Below are positions 10,897-20,612 of a DNA stretch of 32,778 bases, piece after piece. The DNA is from Branchiostoma floridae (Eukaryota > Chordata > Leptocardii > Amphioxiformes > Branchiostomatidae), in the NCBI RefSeq assembly GCF_000003815.2, contig NC_049980.1:4842401-4875178 (forward strand), written 5' to 3'. The notes below the pieces were generated by a model, which was not told the origin of the DNA, did no database searches, and worked only from the letters and a program-made list of their open reading frames with translations. The first letter of the stretch is position 1; every line of letters begins with the position of its first letter. Made by a program: the position numbers and the translations under genes.

Positions 10897-11946
10897 AGTT
10901 TCAAGTATATGCTCGTTATAAAACGTAAGTAAAGGTTTTGCAAACATTATTTGATGGTACGTGGACGTAATACGGACGCGATTGGTGATCAATAGGTTCT
11001 CGGCCTCACACAAAATAAGGTTAACAATTTAAATTTCGGGGCCATCAGATTTGAAATTATCGTGGTCAATACTTCCAAGTCGATGTCCTTATGAAAATCA
11101 GTAGGCGAGGAAAACAAGGGTGAACTGTTTTTTTTTTAACCTAGAGTTGTCGGGTGTATCACTTGCATCAGATAGACATTCACAAAAGGTGTTATTCTTT
11201 ATAATCGTGACCCTTAGTTTCAGTTGTGCGACTTATTTGCTTGTGATACCACGAACGTATTGATCATACACGTATCAACTCTTACATCAGAGTGGTCTCT
11301 ACTATCATGCAGCAAATCACCAACAAATCATAACCTAGATATGCCATTCCCACGACACCTCGGCAATATTGCAATTTGCAGGGCATGGCAAGATGAGGTA
11401 GATTTGATCTGCGATGATGAATCTTATCTGACACATTTGGGGCAAGTTAGAAAATGGGACATTCCATCTTATCGTAACTGTGGCGAGACTGGAAATGTTT
11501 TCCGCACTGAATAATCTTAGCATAGTCTCAACGCAATGCAAAAGTAAAGTGGGTTGCGCCTGTTGGTGAATGTTGTTGGGTTCCATCGGCTATATGGATT
11601 GCAAATGGGCGCCAACTTGTCGCCAATTTATTGCACGAAATTGTGACTTTATTTATCGAAATCACAAAGTGGCAAAGTGGCAATTGGGCATTAAATAGTT
11701 ACCAACAGGCAAGGTCACTTTTCTTGATGATTCTTGATCATTGTATATTGGTTGTTGATTCAGCGATTTTCATAAAATTATCCTGTGTCAAATCTGGGAC
11801 TAAAACTGAAGATGTAACATTCCGGGCGCGGCCATTTTGTTTTGCGTCACACATACACACAATTATCGAAGGTAGTAAGGGTACATGCAGACCAATGTAA
11901 GCAAACAAACAAACAAACAAACAAATATCTGTTCATACTTTTACAG
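10897..11946. other. Intergenic or intronic stretch, no feature recognised
   Basis: Small open frames on both strands (11224-11514, 11335-11586, 11631-11900) show no transporter or other domain and overlap each other. If the transporter's upstream exon is in the window it should lie left of 11947, but I could not identify it here. Confidence 0.4.
11901..11925 (+). repeat. (AAAC)n simple repeat
   Basis: About six AAAC units end roughly 20 bases before the splice acceptor of the first visible transporter exon. Confidence 0.9.
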
Positions 11947-12006
11947 GTCTGCAGTAGCGACCATTACATCATCCATGGCTGGTGGAATCGTCGGGCTCCT
12001 CCTAAG
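11947..12006 (+). CDS. amt: AMT-type ammonium transporter, internal exon 1 of those visible
   Basis: 60-nt exon between acceptor ttttacag and donor AAG|GTAAAG. It completes one codon, then encodes SAVATITSSMAGGIVGLLL and ends two bases into an Arg/Ser codon. The Ala-Val-N-Thr then Gly-Gly pattern matches the transmembrane helix that follows the FNxGS motif in AMT transporters. Start and end phases fit the next exon (AG|C). The exon before it, expected to end around the KWKLAAR-type segment, was not found in the window. Confidence 0.8.
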
Positions 12007-12470
12007 GTAAAGCTTTCAGACCTATCCTGGGAAACCAAACTCAAAGAAGCGGCGCAAAGAAGAGTTACCGATCCCCGCCTGCCTCAAGCGTACCCGCCCC
12101 ACTGCCAGCTGGCCCCACTTACGCACTAGACTGTCGCTTACTTCTCTGAAGTGATAGTTGAGGCCAGCTGGATCGTCGGGCGGGCGGGTTTTGGGCGGCC
12201 GGGTGTTCCGGGGGCGCGTGTGGTGGTGATCGGTAAACCTTACGCGCGGCTCTTAGGAGTCTGCGTTCTCCCATGGTATTTCAGAACTTTTCACAAATGT
12301 TTTTACATTTTTCTCATGAAATTACCTTCAACGTGGTTTATCTTGGGATAGTTTCATGGTTTGTAAATCATTGGATTCGAAAAGTCTGTCTACGCAAATG
12401 TTGTATACAACCAAATTTCGGTTACCGTCTAGTCTGTTACCTTCTTCAGGGCAATATTGACTGGTTCTTT

Positions 12471-12533
12471 TTACACTGCAGCATAGGTGTCGCTGCTAAC
12501 AGATGCGGTTACAAACATAAAGTATTCACATGT
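12471..12533 (+). repeat. Dispersed intronic repeat, copy 1
   Basis: The segment around 'cactgcagcataggtgtc' and 'agatgcggt' matches 17001-17058 in the same orientation with scattered changes. The two copies sit in different introns of the transporter gene. Confidence 0.7.
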
Positions 12534-12738
12534 GTACTTAAATGGTCACGTCGGTAGAATATAACAATTGGTCGTGTACGAAGACTTTAGTTTTCTACCA
12601 TAATAAATCTCAACTAAGTGTTAACTATTATCAAATATTGATATTCACATTTCAACCATCGGTTGTGTGGAAAAATTACGTCTATACTGTAAAGGCTAAC
12701 ATTATGTCTGAGTTTAGGGTGTTCTTTTTTTTCTCCAG

Positions 12739-12812
12739 CTACACCACCACCCGAATGTTTGAGATCCCCTACCTCCTGAATGGTGTACTGGGCTCCTTGG
12801 TGTCAGTAACAG
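12739..12812 (+). CDS. amt: AMT-type ammonium transporter, internal exon 2
   Basis: 74-nt exon with a T-rich acceptor (ttttttttctccag) and donor ACAG|GTACG. It encodes YTTTRMFEIPYLLNGVLGSL then VSVT and ends on the first base of a Gly codon. LNGVLGSLVSVT-G is the classic AMT motif (LNGxLAGLVxITAGC in bacterial AmtB) in the helix that lines the pore. Phase joins exactly to the exon at 15829. Confidence 0.88.
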
Positions 12813-13324
12813 GTACGACGATACATAATATTACTATATAGTGAACTGCTTCGATGTTTTGTGTCCAACATCATTCGCGATGTATCATTTATGTCTTTCT
12901 ACATAGTTAACAATGACTCATAGCTAACATTATGATTACTACCACAATACCTGGTACCTTTAGTTTAAATTGATCACACAATAAAATAAAATAAAAAAAA
13001 ACAACCAAACAATTAAAATGCAAGAAAATGTGGTTCCTTTTTTATCTCACCCATAGCATTTCAAAGAGCGAAGATGTGCTCTTTTATGATCTTTGCAGTC
13101 TTAACGTTCGTTATCAATCTGCCCTACCATGCACCATGTATGCAACGCGCTCAACGCCTTACGGAAAGAAGATTACAACTGACATATTAAGGCTGAAGAC
13201 CTTCCCCTACATATCAGGCTAAGAACTTAAGAAGCATTATCTCAACCTTTAAGCTTTCTTGTTTAAAAATCTTTTGCGCCTAAGAAAAGCTTCTGTGTTT
13301 CCGGTGATGCCATGTTGAACCAAT

Positions 13325-13617
13325 TATATGGAAGACGTGCCACAAACTTGGTGCGAAGGAAAAATGGGTTGGCCAAAATCAAGGTTGCTTTTATTACAAA
13401 AGATCTAAACTAAGTGGTCAGGGAGGTTGAATAGATTACTACACACACAGAGTATAGTATAGTATACAGAACAATAGATTTTTTTTTTGCTATGTGTCTT
13501 CTTCTTTGACTTTAGAATCGCCTTTGGTATTCTACAACATTATTATCCGTTTTCCGATATTTTCTTTCAATTTGCGGCATAAATTTTCTCAATTCACTGC
13601 TTGCTGCTTTGTACGAT
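13325..13617 (+). mobile_element. Fragment of the 0.85-kb inverted-repeat element family
   Basis: Sequence from about 13340 (ggtgcgaaggaaaaatgg, ggttggccaaaatcaaggttgc) to 13617 (ttgactttagaatcgcc, tcaatttgcggcataaat) follows the element at 28892-29745 in order but lacks a large internal part. Its right portion is interrupted by the foldback at 13627. Confidence 0.6.
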
Positions 13618-13626
13618 TTACAGTAT

Positions 13627-13744
13627 TAGCCTGGTATCCAGCCGTTATATAGCTCCCGAGTCTCCTCTCTAATCTTCGCAATTACGTAATTACGAAGAGG
13701 GGGGAAGAGACTCGGGAGCTATATTACGGCTGGATACCAGGCTA
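13627..13744. mobile_element. 118-bp foldback element with 9-bp target duplication
   Basis: The arms TAGCCTGGTATCCAGCCG... and ...CGGCTGGATACCAGGCTA are nearly perfect inverted repeats of about 50 bp around a short centre (caattacgtaatta). It is flanked on both sides by TTACAGTAT (13618-13626 and 13745-13753). A target duplication of 8-9 bp points to a hAT- or Mutator-mobilised MITE. Confidence 0.85.
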
Positions 13745-13927
13745 TTACAGTATAGCCGACTTTCTAAAACAAAAATTCATTCTTGACGGATGTCACCGAT
13801 ATAACTAAATCAATACATCAGGATCGACTTTTATTGTACTTTTGAGTTTTCACTTGACAGCAATATTCCTGATTGCGCGACGTTCTATGCAACACTGCTC
13901 CATTCTTTAAAAACATAGAGCAGCATG

Positions 13928-13967
13928 TATTTACCGCTCTATGTTTAAAAGCATAGAGCGGTAAGTA
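13928..13967. repeat. Hairpin, 16-bp stem
   Basis: ta(t/c)ttaccgctctatg and its inverse surround an 8-base loop (tttaaaag). A third partial copy (acatagagcagcatg) lies at about 13913-13927. Origin unknown. Confidence 0.75.
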
Positions 13968-14930
13968 CAGACAGCTTTTAGACTGTTTACAGCGTCACTT
14001 CAAAATGTCCACTTACATATTGAGCACACTTCTGTGATTTTGTTATGCAATATTTCATGCAACACACGTTTTATTTTCCTTCTCAGCCATTATGACCACA
14101 TAGTTATTACGCACACGTACTAAAATTCAAATCGATAAATCTACCTACATGCAAAATTTCGAGTTTTAGTCCAGTGTTTAATGGAAAATGTTTCATACAG
14201 CAGTCAGATAAATTTTCCTTTCTTGATAATGTTACCAATACTTGTGACATATCATCTCCCGCGTATGATATTTCATACGTTTAAGATTATTATGTTTCAC
14301 ACATAATGTGTAAATCCGACGAAAATAGATGATTCCCTCCCGCCCACGCTTACGGGTTCGTAAATAATTGATATGATGAACGCCTCCGCACTGTAGGATC
14401 TGTCAGGGACTTACAAATAAAGATCTCGAGAGCAAGGTTAGGTTAATCTGCGGGGCATTTTCGTGTTTGGTTTTGAATCTGTCTTTAAAATTCTTCCTTG
14501 TCAACGTGTTACACGTATGTACATAACACACCGTACAATATTATGATGTGTTGGAGGTGCCTGTGTGAAGACGCAAGACTGACAAATTGTAAATTGTAAT
14601 TTATTCGTAAACCAATTGGACATAGATCTTTGAACATTTATATGTAATACACAAAACGTATGCTATCTTTTGTGTATGATATGTGACAGTTGATCACGCC
14701 TTCGCTGCAAGAAGCGACAATTCTGTCCCTCTCGGCCTCTTTGTAGCACCCTTGTGTAATCTTTAGTAGGTGCTTTCCGACTGCCTATACGTATACGTAA
14801 ATACGCCAGGGTTAAGAATTCCATTACTGTGCAGTATGCAGCTATTGCGAACTCAAAATCACCTTAAACCATTTTGTATCTACCGCGAAATTAACTCCCC
14901 GTGAACTTAAATTCATTCACAGTATCAAAG

Positions 14931-14985
14931 TATGTTCCAGGGATCTACGCGGGTCTGTTCATCAACGCTGCATCGCGGTGTGTTA
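14931..14985 (+). pseudogene. Degenerate fourth copy of the transporter exon start
   Basis: tgttccaggg then a frame reading IYAGLFINAASR resembles the exon start with a deletion of the ALAHPWE segment. It is followed by GTGTGT. It is much weaker than the other copies and may be a chance match or a real small exon of something else. Confidence 0.35.
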
Positions 14986-15024
14986 ACATATATCTTCTCT
15001 GTATAGTGTGTACTTAGAAAATCC

Positions 15025-15600
15025 AAGGAGGATTCAACCTAGTATCTATAGTTACTGTATTGTACCAACATTTCTAATGTCCTCAATGTATCCAGACCTA
15101 CTAGATCACTTCGCTCTACAGACCAATTTCAACTTGTACCACGGCCATGTAAAACTGAATCATTCTCATTCTCTTACTGTAGTCGTATTGCCGTCATCTG
15201 GAACAATTTACCACTAGACATTCGCCAACATATGTACTCAAACCTCACTCTACAGTCCGTTAAAAAACTCTTCATTTCATATTATAGATCCCGATTAAGT
15301 GACACATTTACTGTTGATAACTTATGTACTTGGAGGACCACTTGCCGTTGCTCATCTTGCATAGTGACATAGCTTAACCGTTTACCCTGTTTTCCTAATC
15401 ATTTGACCTTATTACTCTCTCATTTTTTTAATGTATTTCTTTTAGTATTTGATGTCAGACTAATCTTTCATTTATTGTTTTTATCTCATCTTTGCATATT
15501 TTCTGGGGGAGTCGGCCTCGTAGAGGAACTAGATTCCTGTTGCCGGCTCCCCTCAGATTGTACGCAATCTGTAAAGTGTAATAAATAAATAAATAAAAAT
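15025..15600 (+). mobile_element. 5'-truncated LINE fragment with reverse-transcriptase C terminus and (AATA)n tail
   Basis: The frame through 15075-15371 reads NVLNVSRPTRSLRSTDQFQL, VPRPCKTESFSFSYCSRIA, VIWNNLPLDIRQ and ends CTWRTTCRCSSC before a stop (TAG at 15369-15371). The S-F-x-x-x-x-x-x-x-W-N-x-L-P-x-x-I-R pattern and the C-terminal Cys cluster are typical of the C terminus of CR1/L2-like LINE polymerases. The element ends in AATAAATAAATAAATAAA (about 15581-15600). It lies in the intron before the transporter signature exon, same strand. Confidence 0.8.
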
Positions 15601-15602
15601 AA

Positions 15603-15700
15603 ATATTATATTGCAACTTGTGGCGAACTGTGTTACAGGAATCTATGTACTGGCTCCCCCGTGGGAAGGCCTGTTCATCGGTGCTGAGTGGGGTTGTGTA
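15603..15700 (+). pseudogene. Partial duplicate of the transporter exon start, copy 1
   Basis: ttgcaacttgtggcgaactg then tgttacag is followed by a sequence reading GIYVLAPPWEGLFIGA, closely matching GICALAHPWEGLFIGA of the real exon at 15829. Similarity stops after about 17 codons. An acceptor-like AG is kept but no donor gives a usable exon. Confidence 0.8.
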
Positions 15701-15718
15701 CCTAAAAAAATAGTATCA

Positions 15719-15772
15719 AATTGCAACTTGTGGCGAGTTGTGTTCCAGGAATCTGTGTGCTGCACCGGGGTG
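15719..15772 (+). pseudogene. Partial duplicate of the transporter exon start, copy 2
   Basis: ttgcaacttgtggcgagttg with tgttccag then a stretch reading GICVLH, diverging after about six codons. The landmark ttgcaacttg occurs at 15611, 15721 and 15801. Confidence 0.75.
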
Positions 15773-15828
15773 TTTACGTCGAAAAAGTTATTTCTTCAAA
15801 TTGCAACTTGTCGTAAACTTTGTGCCAG

Positions 15829-16052
15829 GAATCTGTGCGCTGGCCCACCCGTGGGAGGGACTGTTCATCGGCGCGGTGGGCGCGCTGATCGCCTGCGGCT
15901 CCACGGAGCTCCTGGAGAGGTGGCAGATCGACGACCCGGTGGGTGCCGTGCCCGTGCACTTCTCCTGCGCCGTCTGGAGCCTCATCAGCATCGGCATCTT
16001 CGGGAGGATAGACACGCTGGAGCACGCCTCGCAGTTCAACGGACTCATAGCG
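15829..16052 (+). CDS. amt: AMT-type ammonium transporter, internal exon 3 (signature exon)
   Basis: 224-nt exon, acceptor gtgccag, donor GCG|GTAGGG. It encodes GICALAHPWEGLFIGAVGAL, IACGSTELLERWQIDDPVG, AVPVHFSCAVWSLISIGIFG and RIDTLEHASQFNGLIA. IDDPVGAVPVH is the AMT signature. Its His corresponds to the second of the twin pore histidines (His318 in E. coli AmtB). AMT proteins carry ammonium across the membrane as a trimer with 11 helices per subunit. The residue after the His is Phe, where Gly or Ala is usual. GC-rich codons contrast with AT-rich introns. Partial duplicates of this exon's start lie just upstream. Confidence 0.92.
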
Positions 16053-16382
16053 GTAGGGCAAAGGCCACCATTTCAGTGTCCTATCCAATATATAGAAAAC
16101 ATATATTAAGAAGCTTAAGCATGCAAGACCTGATCACATAAACACTGCACTTCCTTGACCGGACACTCCAATCATGGCTAAAAACGTATTTTTCTATAGG
16201 GTCTGGGCCCTCTAGAAGCTTACAGCAACTACTAGGCGTACTCCAAGGAAGATGGAACGACAAAAAATCCATGATATTCAGTACGATAGTAGCCTAGTTG
16301 AAAGAAATATAGGCAGAGTTCCCAAATGAGCTCCTATCGACTTCATTTAGGCACGTTCTCTCAGATAGCAAGTTAAGTTGGA

Positions 16383-16505
16383 GGTCCCTTGGGGACACCC
16401 ACAACTCAAGCACGTCAAAGAACCTGCTCCACTTATCTAAAAGTTTAAGGGTCGCGGTATGAGTGGATCAAACCCTACAGTCTGGTCTCCGGGCTGATAT
16501 TTTAA
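16383..16505 (-). repeat. Dispersed repeat family R1, copy 1
   Basis: On the minus strand, 'gatccactcataccgcgaccc' and 'cttttagataagtggagcagg' correspond to similar stretches at 26297-26416 and 27957-28060. Possibly a SINE or MITE fragment; ends undefined. Confidence 0.45.
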
Positions 16506-16714
16506 TAAAGTAATAGACACCTGTCATGTCAATCCTAGACGGGCTTTCTAATGATACATAGTACAACGAATTTGATAATGAAATCAATTACGGAGATATG
16601 GTCGTATAAATCCATGTATCCAATCTTTTTGTGCCATGTTTAGCATTCACTTTCTCCCACACTTTCTCACAAATACTACATGTACTACATGTGTGTGCGT
16701 TTGGTACATTACAG

Positions 16715-16856
16715 GGTGGAGGGTTTTACTTGCTGGGTATCCAGGTTTTGGCCGCCACCTCTCAGATCGCCTGGACCATCATTACCTCCTACCTAATCCT
16801 GAAGGTGGTGGATGTGACAGTAGGACTGAGGGTTCCACTGGACAAGGAGATACTCG
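16715..16856 (+). CDS. amt: AMT-type ammonium transporter, internal exon 4
   Basis: 142-nt exon, acceptor acattacag, donor CTCG|GTACGT. It encodes GGGFYLLGIQVLAATSQIAW, TIITSYLILKVVDVTVG and LRVPLDKEIL, then the first base of Gly. This is the last AMT helix (Q-L-x-G/A...W...T-x-x-L) followed by the conserved G-L-R-V...E segment that opens the cytoplasmic tail. Phase 0 on the left (A|GGG) and phase 1 on the right both match the neighbouring exons. Confidence 0.9.
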
Positions 16857-17000
16857 GTACGTGCATTGGTCGAGGACTGAATTGCTTAGCAACAATGATT
16901 GCGTAACAAAGTGCAATTCTAAGTACAGTACCATGTTTTATACAGCCAACTTTGCGGTGACGGTCTGCCACTTTTTAGCGGTTCCTACCGGTACACATTG

Positions 17001-17058
17001 TACTGCAGCATAGGTGTCCCTGTTTGCAGATGCGGTCCCAAACGTAAATCATTACATG
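17001..17058 (+). repeat. Dispersed intronic repeat, copy 2
   Basis: Partner of 12471-12533 (shared 'actgcagcataggtgtc', then 'cagatgcggt'). Confidence 0.7.
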
Positions 17059-17374
17059 CATATGCATATAAAGTCAAAACAGTGTTTCCAATGCAATCAC
17101 AAACATAAATAAGGGTTTCATATACATGTTATCTTGCAAAATGATTAAGAATACTTGCAGCAATGGAAGTCTAATAATTAGTCGAAGGTATCATAATTAC
17201 ACCACGTCACATATAATATCATTATAAAGGCCGTCTCAATATTGCATTGAACACCTAAATATCTTAAATGTATATACGCACCTCTTGATGACTGATTCTG
17301 CATTGGCACATTTGTAAAATTCGTATATGTTTTTCATGTGGCGGTACCGTGGCACCCGGAGAAGTTATGAGTTG

Positions 17375-17580
17375 ATGTTATATTGAGTTGAGTTTATTGA
17401 GTTTATTGTGATACCCTTTAGCTCATTGTGCTAATCTTCCAGGGCTCATTAAAAAACACACAGTATATACATTGTACAGGTAGATGGACAGATATCATAC
17501 ACTCAAAACAGATACAAATACATATATGTACATAAAGTCAAGAAGTCTTGAGTTCAGAGGGTTATATACAATAAAACCAT
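17375..17580 (-). mobile_element. Possible antisense LINE 3' end
   Basis: Read on the minus strand, a sequence rich in CAATAAACTCAATAAACTC ends near 17380 after 'gagccctggaagat'. This resembles the AT-rich tail of a non-LTR retrotransposon inserted against the gene. No coding part is visible. Confidence 0.35.
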
Positions 17581-17597
17581 TCTTCTTCCTATTACAG

Positions 17598-18175
17598 GAG
17601 CGGACTACTGTGAACACGGTGTCGGCGGACCCGACGACCGAGACATGCCGGAGGGAGCTTCCGAGGATGACGACGACCCTCAGGACATCGACTCTCCTAG
17701 GCATGAGACACATTTCCTCGGTTACCATCATGTCGACCACGGTCCAGAGCATCATCACCATAACCACCATCACCGTCACGTAGACATGGAGGTCGTTGAG
17801 AGAAAGATCAACCGCCGACACTCCGGCGGGTACTGCGGGCACAGCTTCCGTCAAAAGCACCGCATTCGTCTGCCTAAATCGTCGGTCTCTTGTTGCCTCC
17901 ATTGCTGCCAGTGTCAGTGTCACCTCTACGACAAAGTACTATCTGATTGCAGCGATTCCGACAAAGAACTTGAGGAAAACTTGAAAAAGAAGAAGAAGAG
18001 AAGGAACGTCTTGTCCTGCTGTAGGCGGCTGGTGCAGCGCCGTAAGAAACGGCAGGAGGCGAAAGAAGACGGTGACTACTTGAGACGTGTTGACGGTGGC
18101 ACCAATCTTAAAGACGTTGGGACAAATACGGGAGGTCTGAACGTCGTGTCGCAGGAAATAGTAACTGGATTGTAG
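17598..18175 (+). CDS. amt: AMT-type ammonium transporter, terminal exon with His/Cys-rich tail
   Basis: Acceptor ttcctattacag; the exon completes Gly and runs to TAG at 18173-18175 (191 codons plus stop). It opens ADYCEHGVGG, matching the AMT tail motif G-x-D-x-x-E-H-G that couples subunits in the trimer. The rest is unusual: an acidic run (ASEDDDDPQDID), a histidine cluster (about 17683-17800, including HHVDHGPEHHHHNHHHRH), a cysteine cluster (SCCLHCCQCQCH), a lysine/arginine block (LKKKKKRR), another CC, and an acidic/basic end. The Cys pairs beside basic residues could be palmitoylated and His/Cys could bind metal; both are inference. A minus-strand open frame at 17495-17923 is a shadow of this exon. 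Confidence 0.88.
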
Positions 18176-18219
18176 CTTAGTCTTAAAGACAATTCGACGC
18201 AGATAACTTCACTTTGTAT

Positions 18220-18225
18220 AATAAA
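18220..18225 (+). terminator. Candidate polyadenylation signal of the transporter gene
   Basis: AATAAA 45 bases after the stop codon, on the coding strand. A very short 3' UTR would result; other signals further on are possible. Confidence 0.5.
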
Positions 18226-18336
18226 AGGAAGAAACTTAACGTAACTAGCACTAGAAGAGTTAGTTTGGACTTTCAAAGATTTTTACCTGACTCCTTAAGC
18301 CTTGTTCAAATTGACGCGTCTTCTGCAGCTTCCGAG

Positions 18337-18500
18337 ATGTGACGTAGGTGCCAGATAACCTGTGTCGGCCCCCGTCTCTGTTCAATGTTGGGAGGTGAGC
18401 TGGAATGTACACAGCCTCCATCGGCTCCTCTTGCAAAAAAAAAATCTATCTTTACATTTAGACGGGGGGCGACACAGGTTACCTTGCACCTACGACACAT
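18337..18500. mobile_element. 164-bp foldback MITE
   Basis: The arms 18337-18377 (ATGTGACGTAGGTGC...CCTGTGTCGGCCCCCGTCT) and 18460-18500 are inverted repeats of 41 bp with about 6 mismatches. No coding capacity. It lies about 110 bp past the transporter polyadenylation signal. Confidence 0.85.
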
Positions 18501-20375
18501 TGCTTCAGTCACGTGTCCCCAACGTCACGTCCCGAAAGGTACATTAGACGAGTCCATGCTGTAAACAAGGCTGATGTAGTCAATCGAAAATGTCGCTTGG
18601 TCCCAACTTATTTTCAGTGTTTGTTAGGTTAAGTAAAATCTTTTATCATGTAATTTACATTAAGTTGAACACAGATGAACTTTTATGCTATGGCTCACTT
18701 TGCATCACGATATTGACTTTTTTCAACATGATACAATATATCTATACGTGAATTGACTCCACAATGGTGTCTTCAACGGCTGTGCTAAAAGAAAGAGAAA
18801 CGAATAAAATACTAGCTTATTACTATCAAAATAGACAAATTTATAGGAATTCATAACCTCGAAAATGATTATACAACTGCAAAATCCCAACAGCGCCTCT
18901 GATACATTTTATCAGGAAGTTGTTATCTGCCTATAGCATATTATGATATTACTGATACATGGATACGACTATTACTACAGATGGATACTGACTCTACTAC
19001 GTGACTACAATCGCGATTGCCTTATCTGCATGCACCGCGGCATGTTCAACACCTCATATGAACCCGTGTACACGGCAGCTACGCGTGAACTGAATATTAC
19101 AATGAAGACTATAAATAACTGAGTGCATGCACTCCTAATATCTTACAGGTATCTACAGAAACAAAAATGTTTGAAAATATGGTCAAAATATATAGTACCA
19201 GCGTACCTTTGGGGAAATACTGTTTTTTGTCTATAAATGAATGTACGGAAGGTAATAGTTACTTTAGCAATTGGATAAAATTTGGAAACGGTCAGACGTT
19301 TCAGATAGCATCCAATGACTTTTGTTAGGTTACAGTAAGTAGATTTTATGGATGATATCCTCTGTAGACTGTAAAATTAACGAGGTGTTTTTCAATGTTA
19401 AGTTGGCTACCTTTTAGAATAGACCATGAACGTTGTAACAAGCATTGAAGTGGCAAAACATGGCAGCACAGCCAACAGGGCATTTATTCCTGCATGCAAG
19501 AAGTGCACTAGTGTTAAATAAAAGTGACACTAGTGTGGTAGACCGGTAGAAATTATACATGCAAGTTTGCAACTGCACACACGGCTTTCGTAGTTGATAC
19601 ACTTTTGAAATTACCCAGCTAGTTTCACTTCTTCGACTACAGCCATGGCTACCTCCCTAGTGCCAGTTCTACAAATACAATTATTAGGCAACACAACACA
19701 TTCTCCCATTTTGGTACTTGCTCGCCATATTGATCATATCCAAATGAAAAACAAATGCAGAAGACGAAGTCAAGACGTTGTATGTCAATACGTCAAGTAG
19801 CTCCTGTTGCATACTCAATTTAGTATCTTTACTTGGTCTTCTATTAAACCGTCTGATAATTGCCTTCATCTTAACAACATATGTATTCAGACTTTTGATT
19901 TAGAATCAGGTATTATAAAATGTTTGTCCAGTGACTGACGAAAGACATGTCCAAAACGCCTGTTGGTCTGACCGTTTCATACCTTTTTATCTAGTTGCTA
20001 TGAGTAATTGTTACATATAAATATTGTTACCTGGATGTCGAAACTCCACATATGCACGGATGGGAACGTTAACTTTGAAATTTAATCAGTGATAGCGACA
20101 TGTGCCTACATTGCTACATGCATATGTTTATTAAAGGATAGTACTTACTCTTAAAAGCATGTCTTCGTTGAAAGATTTATGTATGACAAAGGTTTATGTA
20201 TGAAAAAGTTTTCTTTCAAGGGAATATTGGCAAAACTTCGCCACAATAATTTGTCTCTGACAGGTGCGATCGATTGCAAGTTCCAACCCTGAAGTTATTT
20301 AAGTTCAATCAGCTCTGAAACAGCATGCACATTCTTTGTAGTGACCTCTGACCTCCTGCCAAAATAACCGGTTGT
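18501..20375. other. Noncoding stretch, no gene recognised
   Basis: AT-rich sequence with no exon or domain. A 9-bp hairpin (cactagtgt with acactagtg) lies at 19507-19536. The minus-strand frames at 19414-19602 and 19684-19869 have no support. Confidence 0.5.
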
Positions 20376-20384
20376 TTCTCTATA

Positions 20385-20612
20385 GCTTGACCTGGACCGG
20401 AAATGGTCTTGATTTATGGATTATGATTTTGATTTGTCTGCCTTATTTCATGTTTTATTTGTATTTATATGTTCCCTTCTGTATATCTATTTATTTTTTC
20501 TGTAATATGTTTGTATTTCCTTGTATGTGTACCTGAGCCCCGATGAAAACCAGTTTGTCAAAACTGAATCGGACTACCCTGTAGTCTGAAAATATCAATA
20601 AACAATAATAAA
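20385..20612 (+). mobile_element. Probable LINE 3' tail
   Basis: T-rich low-complexity sequence leads into 'gagccccgatgaaaaccag', 'cggactaccctgtagtctg' and then repeated AATAAA-like motifs (aatatcaataaacaataataaataa). This layout is typical of a 5'-truncated non-LTR retrotransposon 3' UTR. No coding part is visible, so the family is not assigned. Confidence 0.45.

Noticed and set aside
15611-16141. 176-codon plus frame through the exon duplicates
   Set aside because: It reads the real exon in the wrong frame. The AMT signature is in the frame beginning at 15829.
17495-17923. 142-codon minus-strand frame rich in Val and Met
   Set aside because: Antisense of the transporter's His-rich tail, where CAC/CAT codons become valine and methionine.
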